A stretch of DNA of 64,000 bases, from NCBI GenBank assembly GCA_001600695.1, contig BCKQ01000016.1, forward strand, positions 62,001 through 126,000, written 5' to 3'. Under the pieces are notes generated by a model. The model saw nothing but the letters and a program-made list of their open reading frames with translations. It ran no database searches and had not been told where the DNA came from. The position numbers and the translations under genes are program-made. The first letter of the stretch is position 1. The number at the start of each line of letters is the position of its first letter. Positions 63,852 to 64,000 of this stretch are shown piece by piece. The DNA is from Ascoidea asiatica. Lineage: Eukaryota > Ascomycota > Saccharomycetes > Ascoideales > Ascoideaceae.

Positions 63852-64000
63852 CTACTACAACAACAACTACGTTCTCAGTCACGACTTCCTCCACAACCCC
63901 ATCAGATTCCAATACAGCAAATGCAACCAATGCTGAGAATTCAAAGTCAGCCAATGGCCAATCCACAATTTGGGCCTCCACCACCACCTATCCAAGCCCT
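61602..64000 (+). CDS. Strongly diverged Cyc8/Ssn6-like TPR protein, 3'-truncated by the window edge
   Basis: The ATG at 61602 opens a frame with no stop through base 64000 (799 codons). Residues 1-150 are Pro/Gln-rich. Residues about 160-575 form a chain of TPR-like repeats that keeps the layout of the Cyc8/Ssn6 corepressor. The first repeat has NATEAWICFAS, a later one has IFVELGRGYLISDDINQAE, and the last repeats have PLPWLAMGAVYLEIGQLKDS and WQGLSAVYERCDDQLPDAAD (compare the Cyc8 YDLGTLYETCNNQLSDALDA block). Identity outside such anchor positions is low, unusual because Cyc8 TPRs are highly conserved in fungi. A poly-Gln tract spans residues 705-750. It may be a second Cyc8-type corepressor subunit acting with Tup1; that is inference. 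Three CTG codons occur, all outside the TPR region. Confidence 0.8.
63714..63851 (+). repeat. CAR repeat encoding poly-Gln
   Basis: 46 codons, 45 Gln (mostly CAA) with one CGA Arg, inside the Cyc8-like frame. The poly-Asn and poly-Val frames over the same bases are shadows. Confidence 0.95.

Noticed and set aside
63496-63987. Poly-Asn (plus) and poly-Val (minus) frames
   Set aside because: Shadows of the CAR repeat in the Cyc8-like gene, which is in a different plus-strand frame and is open to the window edge.

Overview
This 64 kb window is nuclear DNA from an ascomycete budding yeast (Saccharomycotina). By eye it is very AT-rich, roughly 25-30% GC. Every protein gene I recognise has its best match in yeast families, all appear intronless, and many carry long Asn, Asn-Gln, Asp/Glu or poly-Gln tracts. 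CTG codons are close to absent: hand reading of several thousand codons gave fewer than about fifteen, and the recognisable conserved genes such as GDB1, CFT2, PRI1 and NTH1 appear to have none. This fits, but does not prove, a lineage that reassigned or passed through reassignment of CUG.

Layout. 1-6.5 kb: the 3' two thirds of the glycogen debranching enzyme gene (GDB1), convergent with a REG1-type PP1 regulatory subunit. 6.5-9.5 kb: a long REG1 upstream region holding a GC-richer island. 9.5-16.2 kb: a possible metabolic mini-cluster of a Dal5-family transporter, a short-chain dehydrogenase and a Zn2Cys6 regulator, with a CGG-N6-CCG dyad in the dehydrogenase promoter. 16.6-26.3 kb: CFT2, a purine nucleoside permease gene broken by one in-frame TAA, a TFIIIC delta-type subunit, RER1 and tRNA-Ile(AAU). 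26.9-44.5 kb: neutral trehalase, a TBC Rab-GAP, a Mum2/WTAP-like protein, PRI1 with an MCB box, an NmrA-like protein, ATP14, SNF4, RPO26 and a Mlc2-like light chain. 46.0-55.8 kb: an unlisted 45-residue Cys-rich protein, the SEACAT subunit MTC5/SEA3, a decayed COG2-like locus and a large helical protein. 55.8-61.6 kb: 5.8 kb with no credible gene. 61.6-64 kb: a strongly diverged Cyc8/Ssn6-like TPR protein that runs off the end of the window.

How the genes relate. Two genes mobilise reserve carbohydrate (GDB1, NTH1), two act in Snf1/PP1 glucose signalling (REG1, SNF4), and the last resembles the Cyc8 corepressor that acts in the same pathway. Most other genes are unlinked housekeeping functions. 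The least explained material is the diverged Cyc8-like protein with its long upstream region, a TACTGTA/TACAGTA motif that recurs in intergenic DNA, and several GC-richer islands set in AT-rich spacers.
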